A stretch of 64,000 nt of DNA from Apopatosoma sp963618495 (lineage in GTDB: Bacteria; Bacillota; Clostridia; Oscillospirales; CAG-272), in contig CAVESF010000002.1 in NCBI GenBank assembly GCA_963618495.1, forward strand, positions 1-64,000. Direction: 5' to 3'. The position numbers and the translations under genes were made by a program. Under the pieces are notes generated by a model that had not been told where the DNA came from, did no database searches, and saw nothing but the letters and a program-made list of their open reading frames with translations. This document shows positions 9,460 to 18,078 of the stretch, one piece after another (position 1 is the stretch's first letter; each line of letters opens with the position of its first letter).

Positions 9460-10596
9460 ATGAAAATGTTCACTCTTATTAAAAATGATAAAAAAGCCCG
9501 CCGCGGCAGATTCGAAACGGTACACGGGACGGTGGAAACGCCTGTTTTCATGAATGTCGGCACATGCGCCGCGATAAAAGGCGGCATTTCCACGATGGAT
9601 CTGAAAGAAATCGGCTGTCAGATAGAGCTTTCAAATACATATCATCTCCATGTGCGTCCGGGTGATAATGTTATACGCGATATGGGCGGCATACATAAGT
9701 TTTTCAATTGGGACAGACCCGTGCTGACGGACAGCGGCGGTTTTCAGGTATTTTCCCTTGCGGGACTCCGTAAGATAAAGGAAGAGGGCGTTTATTTCAA
9801 TTGCCATATCGATGGGCATAAGATTTTTATGGGTCCCGAGGAGAGCATGCGGATTCAGTCAAATATCGCCTCCACTGTGGCGATGGCATTTGACGAATGC
9901 ATAGAAAATCCCTCGCCGCGCGATTATGTAATGAAGAGCGTGGAGCGCACGACGCGCTGGCTCGAGCGTTGCAAGGCGGAGATGGCAAGGCTGAATTCGC
10001 TCCCCGAAACGATAAACAGAAACCAAATGCTTTTCGGTATAAATCAGGGCGGCACATATGACGATATCCGCATAGGTCATATGCAGGATATAGCTTCGCT
10101 CGACCTTGCCGGATATGCGATAGGCGGTCTTGCCGTCGGCGAGAGTGCGGAGGAAATGTACCGCATAATCGACGCCGTAGAGCCTTATATGCCCGAAAAC
10201 AAGCCACGTTACCTCATGGGAGTCGGCACGCCGATAAATATACTCGAGGCGGTGTGGCGCGGCGTGGATTTCTTCGATTGCGTCATGCCGAGCAGAAATG
10301 CCCGCCACGGCACGATTTTCACATGGAAAGGAACGGTCAATGTAAACAATCAGAAGTATATGCGAGATCCCACGCCCATAGACCCCGATTGCGGCTGTCC
10401 CGCCTGCCGCAATTATTCGAAGGCATATATACGCCATCTGCTCCGTGCGGGAGAGATGCTCGGAATGCGCCTCTGCGTCCTGCATAATCTCTATTTTTAC
10501 AATGAACTTATGGCGAAGATACGCGATGCGATAGACGGGGATTATTATGAGGAGTTTTATAAAAAATACCGCGATATTCTCGGAAAGCGAATATGA
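9460..10596 (+). CDS. tgt: tRNA-guanine transglycosylase
   Basis: A 378-residue Tgt that exchanges guanine-34 of GUN-anticodon tRNAs for preQ1 in queuosine synthesis. The nucleophile region DSGGFQVFSL, the substrate loop MPSRNARHGT and the zinc site CGCPACRNYSKAYIRHL with a later His (LHNLYFY) are present. Length is normal. It is the last gene of the miaB-mutS-mutL-tgt transcript, so two tRNA-modification genes flank two repair genes. No other queuosine gene was seen nearby. Confidence 0.97.
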   Translation: MKMFTLIKNDKKARRGRFETVHGTVETPVFMNVGTCAAIKGGISTMDLKEIGCQIELSNTYHLHVRPGDNVIRDMGGIHKFFNWDRPVLTDSGGFQVFSLAGLRKIKEEGVYFNCHIDGHKIFMGPEESMRIQSNIASTVAMAFDECIENPSPRDYVMKSVERTTRWLERCKAEMARLNSLPETINRNQMLFGINQGGTYDDIRIGHMQDIASLDLAGYAIGGLAVGESAEEMYRIIDAVEPYMPENKPRYLMGVGTPINILEAVWRGVDFFDCVMPSRNARHGTIFTWKGTVNVNNQKYMRDPTPIDPDCGCPACRNYSKAYIRHLLRAGEMLGMRLCVLHNLYFYNELMAKIRDAIDGDYYEEFYKKYRDILGKRI

Positions 10597-10602
10597 AGCG
10601 GG

Positions 10603-10651
10603 ATGCTGAAAAAGTGAAAGCAAGGGAAGTCACGGCTTCCCTTTGACTTTA
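10603..10651 (+). terminator. Terminator with a repeated leader motif, end of the miaB-tgt operon
   Basis: The hairpin AAGGGAAG (10622-10629) / CTTCCCTT (10636-10643) is followed by a short T-rich stretch. The 14-nt motif ATGCTGAAAAAGTG sits just before it at 10603-10616. The same motif and a very similar hairpin recur after the chaperone lipoprotein gene near 33807-33942. Confidence 0.65.
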
Positions 10652-10691
10652 ATCGTCACATCAAGTTTTTTCAAAAAAATCACGAAAAAAC

Positions 10692-10720
10692 TTGACAATT
10701 TGCTTCTCTTGTGATATACT
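10692..10720 (+). promoter_or_regulatory. tRNA-Gly promoter
   Basis: TTGACA (10692-10697), 17-nt spacer and TATACT (10715-10720), ending 21 nt before the mature tRNA 5' end. Confidence 0.85.
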
Positions 10721-10741
10721 CTATATGCTTTTGAAAAGCAC

Positions 10742-10817
10742 GCGGATTTAGCTCATTTGGTAGAGCGCGACCTTGCCAAGGTCGAGGTGGCGGGTTCGAG
10801 CCCCGTAATCCGCTCCA
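10742..10817 (+). tRNA. tRNA-Gly, anticodon GCC
   Basis: A full cloverleaf is visible. The acceptor stem GCGGATT (10742-10748) pairs with AATCCGC (10807-10813), there is a normal D arm, the anticodon stem CGACC/GGTCG encloses TTGCCAA (anticodon GCC), and the T arm has GTTCGAG-type sequence. The discriminator is T, and CCA is encoded at 10815-10817. It has its own promoter and terminator, so it is transcribed alone. Confidence 0.96.
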
Positions 10818-10823
10818 AAAAAA

Positions 10824-10851
10824 TCCAAGCCGATACGCTTGGACTTTTTTT
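10824..10851 (+). terminator. tRNA-Gly terminator
   Basis: TCCAAGC (10824-10830), CGATAC loop and GCTTGGA (10837-10843), then C and seven T. A textbook intrinsic terminator seven bases after the CCA end. Confidence 0.9.
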
Positions 10852-10872
10852 CTTTATATAGCGATATAGCAT

Positions 10873-10908
10873 AGCGGCAAGCCGAAAATCGGCTTGCCGC
10901 TGTTTTTT
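10873..10908. terminator. Second hairpin between tRNA-Gly and the permease gene
   Basis: A 13-bp perfect stem, AGCGGCAAGCCGA (10873-10885) with TCGGCTTGCCGCT (10889-10901), followed by a six-T run on the plus strand. On the minus strand there is no T-run, so as an end for the leftward permease gene it would act poorly; it may back up the tRNA terminator. Confidence 0.6.
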
Positions 10909-10921
10909 GCTGATAGCAAAA

Positions 10922-12370
10922 TTATTCCGTTTTTGTTTCTGCCGCGATTTCTGATGCGGTTTCTTCTGCCGCTGTCTTTTTCTTGCAGTGGAGGAAGATG
11001 CCGCCTATGGCCATGATGCAGGCGAATACTATAAGATACCCAAGGCAGGACATACCGTGCTTATAGACGCAGGTGATAACCATCGTTATTGATCCGAGTA
11101 TCGCAAATATCGGCAGGACAAAACGCTTCCATGCATTTTCGCCCTTTGCCTTTTTCATCCACATGATGAATATCGGCAGATACATGGCATATATAGTGAT
11201 TATAGGAAGCTCGGAGGAATCGAAAGCAAATATTCCGCTCCATGCACCTGCAAGATTTGCAAAATAGAAGTATGTACCCCATACCGCGCAGACCGCAAGA
11301 CCTATAACAGCTGAGTTATTGGGCATATTTGTTTTGCCGTCTATCTGAGAGAAAACCTCATGCGCGGGACCCTGCTTTCTTGCCGCTATGGCGTAGATGC
11401 CGCGCGTGGAAGCGAGCATAAGACCGTTCAGCGTGCCGAGGCAGGAGATGGCGATAAAGAGATTGAGCAGATTTCCGAGGAAACCGCCGAAAATATTTCT
11501 GAATGCGACAGTAGCGCCTTTTTCCACGAGCTCGGCATTTGAAGCACCGCCCGCAACGCCGACATTATAGCCGACATATATTGTGATGATGATTATGCCG
11601 CCGAGGGTGAGCGCTATCGGCAGATTCTTCTTTGAATTTTTCAGCTCCGCATTTATTGATGTCGCTATAATCCAGCCTTCGTAAGCAAAAGCTGTCGTGC
11701 ATATGGCGGCGAAGAGCAGACCCATAAACGATTTGCCCTCGGGAACAACGGAGGATGTAAAGTTTTCGACGAGAGGATGGGAAGAATTGCAGAGTCCGTA
11801 GATAATGCCGACGACGGTCATGAGAACAAGCGGGATAAACTTGATGACGGTTGTCGTTGTCTGAAGCTTACCTGCAAGCTTGGGCGAAATGCTGTTTACA
11901 ACATAAGCCATGCAGAGATAGAACATCATGACAACCATGCATTCCGGTCCTATGATGCAGCCGCCCTCTGCGGCAGGTATCGTCATGGGGAAATTCGGGT
12001 TTGCGGAGGTAAGAAATACAAGCGTATAACGAGCGGAAACCCATGCGAGAACACTTGTCATGGCGGGATAATAGATAAATGTGGTAAACCAGCCCATGTA
12101 GTAGGCATATTTACTGCCGACAAGCGCCTCGGAATAATCCACGATGCCGTTTACCTTTTCATATTTCTGCGCCATGCCGGAGAACGCGAGCAGGCAGAAG
12201 AGCATTATCGCGCCGCCGATAATCCATGAAAGTACGCCTATTTTCAGGTTGCTTCCCGTGGCATCGAGGATATCCTGCGCCTTGAAGAAGATACCGGAGC
12301 CGACGACTATGCCGACAACCATGCATATGGCTGTAAACAGCCCGTACTTTTTAGTCAGTTTGTTTTCCAT
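10922..12370 (-). CDS. APC-family amino acid permease
   Basis: A 482-residue transporter with about 12 membrane helices. The first helix carries the APC signature VVGIVVGSGIFFKAQDIL, where the unwound GSGIF segment binds substrate. Later helices include TTAFAYEGWIIATSINAELKN, typical of LAT-type permeases. Substrate is not predictable; an amino acid importer or exchanger is likely. I use the ATG at 12370, preceded by GGAAGGAAAAATC, and not the upstream in-frame Met at 12445, which lies beyond the promoter. The C-terminal tail is acidic and Ala/Thr-rich. Confidence 0.88.
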   Translation of the reverse strand: MENKLTKKYGLFTAICMVVGIVVGSGIFFKAQDILDATGSNLKIGVLSWIIGGAIMLFCLLAFSGMAQKYEKVNGIVDYSEALVGSKYAYYMGWFTTFIYYPAMTSVLAWVSARYTLVFLTSANPNFPMTIPAAEGGCIIGPECMVVMMFYLCMAYVVNSISPKLAGKLQTTTTVIKFIPLVLMTVVGIIYGLCNSSHPLVENFTSSVVPEGKSFMGLLFAAICTTAFAYEGWIIATSINAELKNSKKNLPIALTLGGIIIITIYVGYNVGVAGGASNAELVEKGATVAFRNIFGGFLGNLLNLFIAISCLGTLNGLMLASTRGIYAIAARKQGPAHEVFSQIDGKTNMPNNSAVIGLAVCAVWGTYFYFANLAGAWSGIFAFDSSELPIITIYAMYLPIFIMWMKKAKGENAWKRFVLPIFAILGSITMVITCVYKHGMSCLGYLIVFACIMAIGGIFLHCKKKTAAEETASEIAAETKTE

Positions 12371-12406
12371 TGATTTTTCCTTCCAAAAATAAAAAAGTTT
12401 GAAAAT

Positions 12407-12435
12407 AGTATACACTACGGAAAATAATTTGTCAA
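12407..12435 (-). promoter_or_regulatory. Promoter of the APC permease gene
   Basis: TTGACA (12430-12435), 17-nt spacer and TATACT (12407-12412) on the minus strand, about 37 nt before the ATG. Confidence 0.85.
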
Positions 12436-12511
12436 GTTTTTGCAATTATAAAATAAAAATTGCTGAATTTTTATAATAACACAGCAAATTTTATCAAATA
12501 TTCGGATAAAT

Positions 12512-12949
12512 TCACGAATTTTTGCAGTGGCATATCAGCTCATGCATCGCGATAGCATAGCCCTCGAAGCCCTTGCCTGCGATTGTTTTCAGCGCGACGG
12601 GCGAAACATACGAAATGCGGCGGAAAGCCTCGCGCGAGTTTATATCGGAGATATGCACTTCCACGGTCGGTATGCCGACAGCCTTGAGCGCATCGGGAAT
12701 GGCGATGCTTGTATGCGTATATGCCGCGGGATTTATGACTATGCCGTCCGTATTTCCGTAGGCACTCTGAATCTTGTCCACTATATCGCCCTCGTGATTT
12801 GACTGGAAAAATTCTACGGCGACGCCGAGTTTCTCCGCTTCCTCTTTTATATAAGAAAGCAGGTCGTCATATGTTTTTCTTCCGTAGATATCGGGCTCGC
12901 GTATGCCGAGCATATTGAGATTAGGTCCGTTGATAACGAGTATTTTCAT
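12512..12949 (-). CDS. aroQ: Type II 3-dehydroquinate dehydratase
   Basis: A 145-residue class II dehydroquinase, the third step of the shikimate pathway. Family motifs are the N-terminal LVINGPNLNMLGIREPDIYG, the active-site segment NPAAYTHTSIAI, and VEVHISDINSREAFR. The start ATG at 12949 overlaps the aroE-aroK stop in an ATGA arrangement, so the two are translationally coupled. Family length is about 140-150 residues. A weak six-base-pair hairpin with a T-rich tail (12460-12487) lies downstream. Confidence 0.96.
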   Translation of the reverse strand: MKILVINGPNLNMLGIREPDIYGRKTYDDLLSYIKEEAEKLGVAVEFFQSNHEGDIVDKIQSAYGNTDGIVINPAAYTHTSIAIPDALKAVGIPTVEVHISDINSREAFRRISYVSPVALKTIAGKGFEGYAIAMHELICHCKNS

Positions 12950-14166
12950 TTTGCTCTCTCCTTTATTATATTTTCGGCAACCTCCGCCGCGCTCATATTT
13001 CCGTCCGCTTCCATGTCGGCAAAGGCGCGGTAGAGAGGAAGTCTCGTCCGAAAAAGCTTTTCGAGTGCGCCGTCGCCGCGGGAAAGCGGTCTGCCGTCCC
13101 GCGCGAGGGAAGAGATATCGCGGTTTATGAAAACTATGCGCCCGTTCTGCGCGAGCGGGGCGTAATTTTTGGGAATGGTGACAACGCCGCCGCCTGTGGC
13201 TATCACAAAGCCGCATCGTTTTCCTGCCTCGGCTACCGCATTGCTCTCGACGCGGCGGAAAGCTGCTTCGCCGCTCTCGGTGATTATTTCTTCGGGCGTT
13301 TTGCCCTGCGCGGCTATCTCGTCGTCGGTATCGATGAAGCCCTTGCCGAGCCGCTCTGCGATGAGCTTTCCCACAGTCGTCTTGCCGCAGCCGGGCATTC
13401 CTACGAGAACTATGTTTTCTTCTTTGCCCGAAATCTCGCGGATTATGCGCTCGTTTTCGCTGTCGGCTATCTCGCATTCCATGAAAAGCTCGGAGGCGCG
13501 CTTCGCTTGCGAAACAAGCATGGGAAGCCCGTTTCTGCAAGGTATGCCGCGCTTTTTTGCCTCGAGCATGAGCGCCGTTTTCGCGGGGTTGAATATGATA
13601 TCGAAAACATATTCGCACTTGCTGAAGAGCGATATATCTATCGGCACCTCGCCGTTTTTCGGGAACATGCCGACCGGTGTGGTATTGACTATTATCCTGC
13701 TGTCGAGATAGGGCTTTATGCCCTCGGCGGTATTTTCCTTATGCGTGAGAATGTTCACATCGGCGCCTGCCGCGCGGAGCGCATGGCAGACCGCTTTTGA
13801 CGCGCCGCCGTTTCCGACAACGAGCGTCTTTTTGCCGCGCACATCGGCGCCCGAGCTTGCCACCGTGTAGGCAAAGCCGACGCAGTCGGTATTGTCGCCG
13901 ATGAGCCTGCCGGCGCGTCTGTAGACCGTATTGACCGCGCCTATTTCGCTTGCGGCGGGCGTCAGTTCATCGAGATAAGGGATGACCGCCTGCTTATATG
14001 GGATAGTGACATTGAAGCCGTCAAGTCCCGAGGTTTTTATGAAATCGGGAATAAGCTCCTCGCTCTCCAGCTCGTAGAGGCGATATTCGTAATCGCCGAG
14101 CATGGCATGAATCTGCGGAGAAAAGCTATGTCCGAGTTTTTTTCCGATGAGTCCGAATTTTTTCAA
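12946..14166 (-). CDS. Bifunctional shikimate dehydrogenase - shikimate kinase (AroE-AroK fusion)
   Basis: A 406-residue fusion. Residues 1 to about 245 are shikimate dehydrogenase: GHSFSPQIHAML, the catalytic Lys58 in NVTIPYK, the Asp in DNTDCVGF, and the NADP-binding VVGNGGASKAV. Residues about 250-406 are shikimate kinase: P-loop GMPGCGKTT (257 onward), the DTDDEI magnesium/shikimate motif, FRRVESNAV and ATGGGVV. It would carry out two successive steps, dehydroshikimate to shikimate to shikimate 3-phosphate. No stop or frameshift lies between the domains. Coupled to aroQ by a 4-nt overlap, and 58 nt after the SMC-like gene. Confidence 0.93.
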   Translation of the reverse strand: MKKFGLIGKKLGHSFSPQIHAMLGDYEYRLYELESEELIPDFIKTSGLDGFNVTIPYKQAVIPYLDELTPAASEIGAVNTVYRRAGRLIGDNTDCVGFAYTVASSGADVRGKKTLVVGNGGASKAVCHALRAAGADVNILTHKENTAEGIKPYLDSRIIVNTTPVGMFPKNGEVPIDISLFSKCEYVFDIIFNPAKTALMLEAKKRGIPCRNGLPMLVSQAKRASELFMECEIADSENERIIREISGKEENIVLVGMPGCGKTTVGKLIAERLGKGFIDTDDEIAAQGKTPEEIITESGEAAFRRVESNAVAEAGKRCGFVIATGGGVVTIPKNYAPLAQNGRIVFINRDISSLARDGRPLSRGDGALEKLFRTRLPLYRAFADMEADGNMSAAEVAENIIKERAK

Positions 14167-14224
14167 AATATATCACTCCTTTTCCGCCTGCAAAAGCGCG
14201 GAAACTGCTTTTTATACTTTTGTA

Positions 14225-16519
14225 TTAAATATCGATTTGCCTGAATGCGCCTGTGCTTTTCATGATTTCGCGCTCGCGCCCGTGGCAGGTAAAGAGCAGG
14301 CACTGACCGTATTCTCCGTAGAGACGGTAAAGCAGCTCCAGCGTGTTTGCAAGGCGCGTATCGTCGAGTCGCGCAAAACTCTCGTCAAAGATAAAGGGCG
14401 GCACGCTCTTTTTGCAGAGCAAATCCATGAGCGCTATGCGCAGGCTGAGATAAGCGATGTCCATAGTGCCCGCGGAGAGACTGTCCACGCCGTGCGTTAT
14501 CCCGTCGAAATAGCTCATCGCGAAATCGCCGTCCACGCCGAGCGACTTATATTTGCCGCCCGAAAGCTTGGACATGACCTTGCCCGCCGTTTTCGCCAGC
14601 TTCGGCGAGATGCCCTCGCGCAGCTTGCCCGAGGCGGATTCCATAGCTTCTATGGCGAGAACATAAGCTTCGAATTTTTCCGTTAATGCTGCGATGTTTC
14701 CTTTGAGCGCCTCCGCTTCGGGAGCCAGCTTCACGGGATTTTCGCCCTTGGCGTTGAGCTCGGTATATTCCTTTTCTATCTCGTGTATCCGCTCTTTTGA
14801 GGAAGCGGCGGAACGTGTTAAAAATTCGTAGTCGCGCTTTCTCTTTCTGTAGTCGTAGCTTTCAAGCTCGGGAGAGAAGTCCTCCTTTGCCGACTGCGCT
14901 ATCAGCTCATCGGGATAAGAGGCGAGGGCAGACGCGTATTCTTCCGCCGATTTCTTCTTTTCTCTTATCATTATCTCGAGCTTTTCTATCTCACTGCGCT
15001 TCTCATCGCATTTTGCGATAGCCCTGTCGAGCGAGAGCGCGGTATTGTCAAAGGTTTCAAAACCTGCCGCTTCGAGTGCGCGGATGATGGCGGCACTTGT
15101 CTTGTTGAGCGCGGCGGACGCCTCGTCAAATTTGCTTTCGGCGCCGCGCTTGCCCTCGATTATATACATCAGCGCCGCTTCGTCCTTTTTCGACGCTTTG
15201 ACAAGCTCGTCAAATTCTCCGTAGTCCGCACAGCCGAACATGGCGCATACGCGCCGTATGCGTTTGGCATAGCCGCCTGCCATGATAAAGCCTGCCGCGC
15301 AGAAAAGTGCACAGAGAGCCGCAAGCACGGCAAAAACCGTCTTTATTATCGATGAGCCGCTCTCCCCTATTACAAACGACGCCACGAAAAGCGAGGCGAA
15401 AACAGCCGTGCCGATAAGCCCGATGAGACTTATCGTCTTTCTGGAGGAGAGCGCTTTTTTATCTTCCTCAACCTTGTGTACGAGCGCGTCGCGCTTTTCC
15501 ACGGAGCCGAACCGCTCAAAAACGGCGAGCTTCTCGTTCATATCGCCGAGTTTCTTCCTTGCCGCTTCCATCTCGGCGCGGGCATCCTCGTAGCGTGCCG
15601 TCGCTATCTTCAGTTCGCTCTGGGAAGCGCGCAGATGCTCGGTGTATTCGCTTTTGTATATGTGCACGCCGCCTGTAGCCGAAGCGTCGCAGAGTTTGGC
15701 TCGCTGTGCCTCCAGCTCCTCAGCCTCGCGCTGTGCTTTCACGCATTTGCGGTAAGCCTGCTTTATCGAGAAGCGCTCGTATGTATCCAGCTCCTCTTTG
15801 ATTACAGTCGCGTCTTTTTCGGCTTTCTCGGCGGACTGCGTGAGTTCGCGCTTTCTTCCGTCGAGATAAATGAGTCTCGCGCCCGTCGACTTCGATGCGT
15901 CTATCCTCTCCTCGAGAGAATCGAGATTTTCCTGCATGTCGTGTATTTTGCCGCCGCTTTTATTTTTGTGCCAGAGAAATTTTCTCGCTTCGTCGAGCTT
16001 TTTCAGCGCCTTTTTCGTTCCCGCGCTCTCGTCGCCGGAGAAGAGAATATTCTCCGATGCTTCAAGGAGACTTCTGCCGCCTATTTTGCTTTCGCCGAGC
16101 TGGCGTATATATGCGGTGCTTTCGAATACGCTCTCCGGCACGCCGAAAAACTCCTCGCCCGGATTTTTTCCGCGCAGGCAGGGATTGTTCGTCTCGTTGT
16201 CGTATATCGTGCATTTCTCGGAGAAGCTGACCTTGCCATCCGCCGAGGTTGTCATTACGGCGTCGCGCTCCACGCGGTATTGCAGTCCGTCCTCGCTGAA
16301 AATGATATAGCCTGCCGCACGCGATGTCTCCCAGCTGATGCACTTCTGCTTTTCCTCGGCTTTGGAAGGGAGCCCGTAGAAAACAAACTTGATGAAATTG
16401 CATATTGTGCTCTTGCCGGATTCGTTTTCACCCGTTATGATATTGATGCCGCCGTCAAGCTCCAGAGTCAGATTGTTTATCTTGCCGAAGCTCTGAATGT
16501 GAATGCATGAGATTATCAT
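14225..16519 (-). CDS. SMC/Rad50-like ATPase with membrane helices, YhaN-like
   Basis: A 764-residue AAA ATPase. The Walker A motif is GENESGKST (about residues 33-41), the ABC-type signature is LSAGTMDIAYLSLR and the Walker B region is PPFIFDESFARLDD near the C-terminus. Between them lie long coiled coils. They are interrupted near residues 345-410 by two hydrophobic segments (SLIGLIGTAVFASLFVASFV and VFAVLAALCALFCAAGFIMA). That layout matches the YhaN group, often paired with a YhaO-type nuclease, but no nuclease gene is adjacent here. Its ATG overlaps the yqeG stop. A role in DNA end handling is inference only. Confidence 0.75.
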   Translation of the reverse strand: MIISCIHIQSFGKINNLTLELDGGINIITGENESGKSTICNFIKFVFYGLPSKAEEKQKCISWETSRAAGYIIFSEDGLQYRVERDAVMTTSADGKVSFSEKCTIYDNETNNPCLRGKNPGEEFFGVPESVFESTAYIRQLGESKIGGRSLLEASENILFSGDESAGTKKALKKLDEARKFLWHKNKSGGKIHDMQENLDSLEERIDASKSTGARLIYLDGRKRELTQSAEKAEKDATVIKEELDTYERFSIKQAYRKCVKAQREAEELEAQRAKLCDASATGGVHIYKSEYTEHLRASQSELKIATARYEDARAEMEAARKKLGDMNEKLAVFERFGSVEKRDALVHKVEEDKKALSSRKTISLIGLIGTAVFASLFVASFVIGESGSSIIKTVFAVLAALCALFCAAGFIMAGGYAKRIRRVCAMFGCADYGEFDELVKASKKDEAALMYIIEGKRGAESKFDEASAALNKTSAAIIRALEAAGFETFDNTALSLDRAIAKCDEKRSEIEKLEIMIREKKKSAEEYASALASYPDELIAQSAKEDFSPELESYDYRKRKRDYEFLTRSAASSKERIHEIEKEYTELNAKGENPVKLAPEAEALKGNIAALTEKFEAYVLAIEAMESASGKLREGISPKLAKTAGKVMSKLSGGKYKSLGVDGDFAMSYFDGITHGVDSLSAGTMDIAYLSLRIALMDLLCKKSVPPFIFDESFARLDDTRLANTLELLYRLYGEYGQCLLFTCHGREREIMKSTGAFRQIDI

Positions 16520-17046
16520 TTCTCCTTGTCCTTTCTGCGTTTTGCGCGTTTTTCTTTTCTTTTATACGCTCGTATAAAAGGCTTTTCCATCAGCCTTTTG
16601 AATTTGAAAAAGAGATTTTCTTTATATTTAAGCGGCGTGACGAGCACGGCATATGCGCCTGCGCGCCTTGCACAGAGAACATCCGTGAATATCTGGTCGC
16701 CGATGACGGCGCAACGCTCCGGCACCGTGCCGAATTTCTCACAGCAGAGCCGCACGCATTTTCCGGATGGCTTGCCGCTGTCGTATGTAAAAAACGTGTC
16801 TATTTTGCGGCAGAAAAGCTCTACGCGCTCCTTTTTGTTGTTTGAGGCGACGGCGATATTCAGCCCCGCCGCGCGCAGTCCCTCTATCCAGCGGCAGACA
16901 GGATCTGTCGGCTCAGGGTCGCCGTATGTGACGAGCGTATTGTCTATATCGAGAATCACGGTGTCGATTCCCTTGACCTTGAGAAACGCCGCGTCTATAT
17001 CGTATATCCCCGAAAACATGATATCGGGCAAAAATAAATTTTTCAT
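16516..17046 (-). CDS. yqeG: YqeG-family HAD phosphatase
   Basis: A 176-residue HAD-IIIA phosphatase. Motif I is LDIDNTLV, motif II ASNN, then KPSGK and the acidic motif GDQIFTDV. The product starts MKNLFLPD and resembles Bacillus YqeG. I chose ATG 17046 over a TTG ten codons earlier. YqeG is conserved in Bacillota and PGP-like phosphatases are relatives; its substrate in these bacteria is not settled. The C-terminus is very basic (KRKEKRAKRRKDK). First gene of the leftward yqeG / SMC-like / aroE-aroK / aroQ operon. Confidence 0.85.
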   Translation of the reverse strand: MKNLFLPDIMFSGIYDIDAAFLKVKGIDTVILDIDNTLVTYGDPEPTDPVCRWIEGLRAAGLNIAVASNNKKERVELFCRKIDTFFTYDSGKPSGKCVRLCCEKFGTVPERCAVIGDQIFTDVLCARRAGAYAVLVTPLKYKENLFFKFKRLMEKPFIRAYKRKEKRAKRRKDKEK

Positions 17047-17099
17047 CTGAGCCGTAAGCCCTTTCCGCGTAACCAACTGATTTAATTACATTATAATTG

Positions 17100-17128
17100 A
17101 TTATACCATAAATTTATAAAATATACAA
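17100..17128 (-). promoter_or_regulatory. Promoter of the yqeG-aroQ operon
   Basis: TTGTAT (17123-17128), 17-nt spacer and TATAAT (17100-17105) on the minus strand, with extended TGG. Its core from TTTATGG through TATAAT matches the promoter at 55-83. Confidence 0.75.
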
Positions 17129-17281
17129 TATAAATTTTTCCGAATTTCACGAAGCTTTAACACATTTGCAAAGCAGAATTCACAATATGTGAAAAAGTGC
17201 CAAAAATAACATCGACTATCTATTCAATCATACGAAATTATGCAGAAATGTCAAAAAGAGGTTCCTTTTTCGCGTTTTTTA

Positions 17282-17290
17282 TGATATAAT
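17282..17290 (+). promoter_or_regulatory. Extended -10 promoter of hpf
   Basis: TGATATAAT gives an extended -10 (TG at 17282-17283, TATAAT at 17285-17290). The -35 position (17262-17267, TTCCTT) is poor. About 120 nt of leader follow before the hpf start. The 180 nt between this site and the yqeG promoter are AT-rich with nothing else recognised. Confidence 0.6.
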
Positions 17291-17413
17291 ATAAACAAGA
17301 AACGGGAAAGCTGTTTTTCGTTTCCGAAATAATATGCGGGACGCCGATTTGCACATGCATTTCTACAAAGTGGCGTGCATATGCGGCTCATCCTGCCGAA
17401 AGGATGGTAAACT
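17291..17413 (+). ncRNA. Structured hpf leader RNA (raiA-RNA candidate)
   Basis: Three hairpins are visible. GAAACG/CGTTTC lies near 17300-17325. A nested stem pairs GCCG (17343-17346) with CGGC (17384-17387), enclosing GCACATGCA (17351-17359) with TGCATATG (17376-17383) and one mismatch. CATCCT (17389-17394) pairs with AGGATG (17401-17406) around GCCGAA. The last hairpin contains the hpf Shine-Dalgarno sequence AGGATGG, six bases before the ATG. A conserved RNA called raiA is known upstream of hpf-type genes in Bacillota; whether this is that family needs a covariance search. Confidence 0.5.
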
Positions 17414-17938
17414 ATGAAAACCAGTATTTTGCTGAGACAGGTCACACTCACCGATAATGAAAAAGCCATTATCGAAAAGAAGCTCAGAAAGCTTGACAAG
17501 TTTTTTGACGACGAGGTACAGGCATTTGTCACTCTTTCAAGGAAGAGAGAGCATCAGATTCTCGAGCTTACCATTTCATCCCGTGGTATGATCTATCGCA
17601 GTGAAGTGGAGGCTGAATCCTTCCTCCATGCCATCGACCCTGCGGTGAATATTATCGACCGTCAGATACGCAAAAACAAGACGCGGCTTGAAAAGCGCCT
17701 GCGCGAAGGCGCATTTGCTCCGAGTCCCGATTTCACAGAGGCTGTGGATGAGGAAAAGGATTTTAAGATTCATAAAAAGAATTTCGCGCTCAAGCCCATG
17801 TCGGCGGAAGAGGCTATCCTCCAGATGAATCTGCTCGGTCATGAATTTTTCGTATATGAGGATCAGGACAGCGAAGAGGTCAACGTGGTATATCGCAGAA
17901 AAGACGGCGAATACGGTCTCATCGAGACAAAGAGATAA
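17414..17938 (+). CDS. hpf: Long-form ribosome hibernation promoting factor
   Basis: A 174-residue long HPF. The N-terminal S30AE domain (1 to about 100) binds the decoding centre. The C-terminal domain (about 118-174: KNFALKPMSAEEAILQMNLL, FFVYEDQDSEEVNVVYRRKDGEYGLIE) dimerises ribosomes into 100S particles. This is the usual Bacillota form. It is transcribed alone behind a structured leader that can hide its ribosome-binding site, so translation may be conditional. A strong bidirectional terminator follows. Confidence 0.95.
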   Translation: MKTSILLRQVTLTDNEKAIIEKKLRKLDKFFDDEVQAFVTLSRKREHQILELTISSRGMIYRSEVEAESFLHAIDPAVNIIDRQIRKNKTRLEKRLREGAFAPSPDFTEAVDEEKDFKIHKKNFALKPMSAEEAILQMNLLGHEFFVYEDQDSEEVNVVYRRKDGEYGLIETKR

Positions 17939-18033
17939 TAAATAAAGCTTGAAAGAGGCTTCTGCTTTGCCTTGCGACTAACGGACGGTACGTGGCAAGC
18001 TGAACTTTTCTTTTCATATAGTCCTCTCCAAAA

Positions 18034-18063
18034 GAAAATCCGCGGTTTTCGCCGCGGATTTTC
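18034..18063. terminator. Bidirectional terminator between hpf and the SPFH gene
   Basis: GAAAATCCGCGG (18034-18045) pairs with CCGCGGATTTTC (18052-18063) around TTTTCG. A-runs and T-runs on both sides let it serve both convergent genes. The 95 nt before it hold only a decayed-looking repeat (see findings). Confidence 0.85.
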
Positions 18064-18078
18064 TTTGAATCTTATTTT

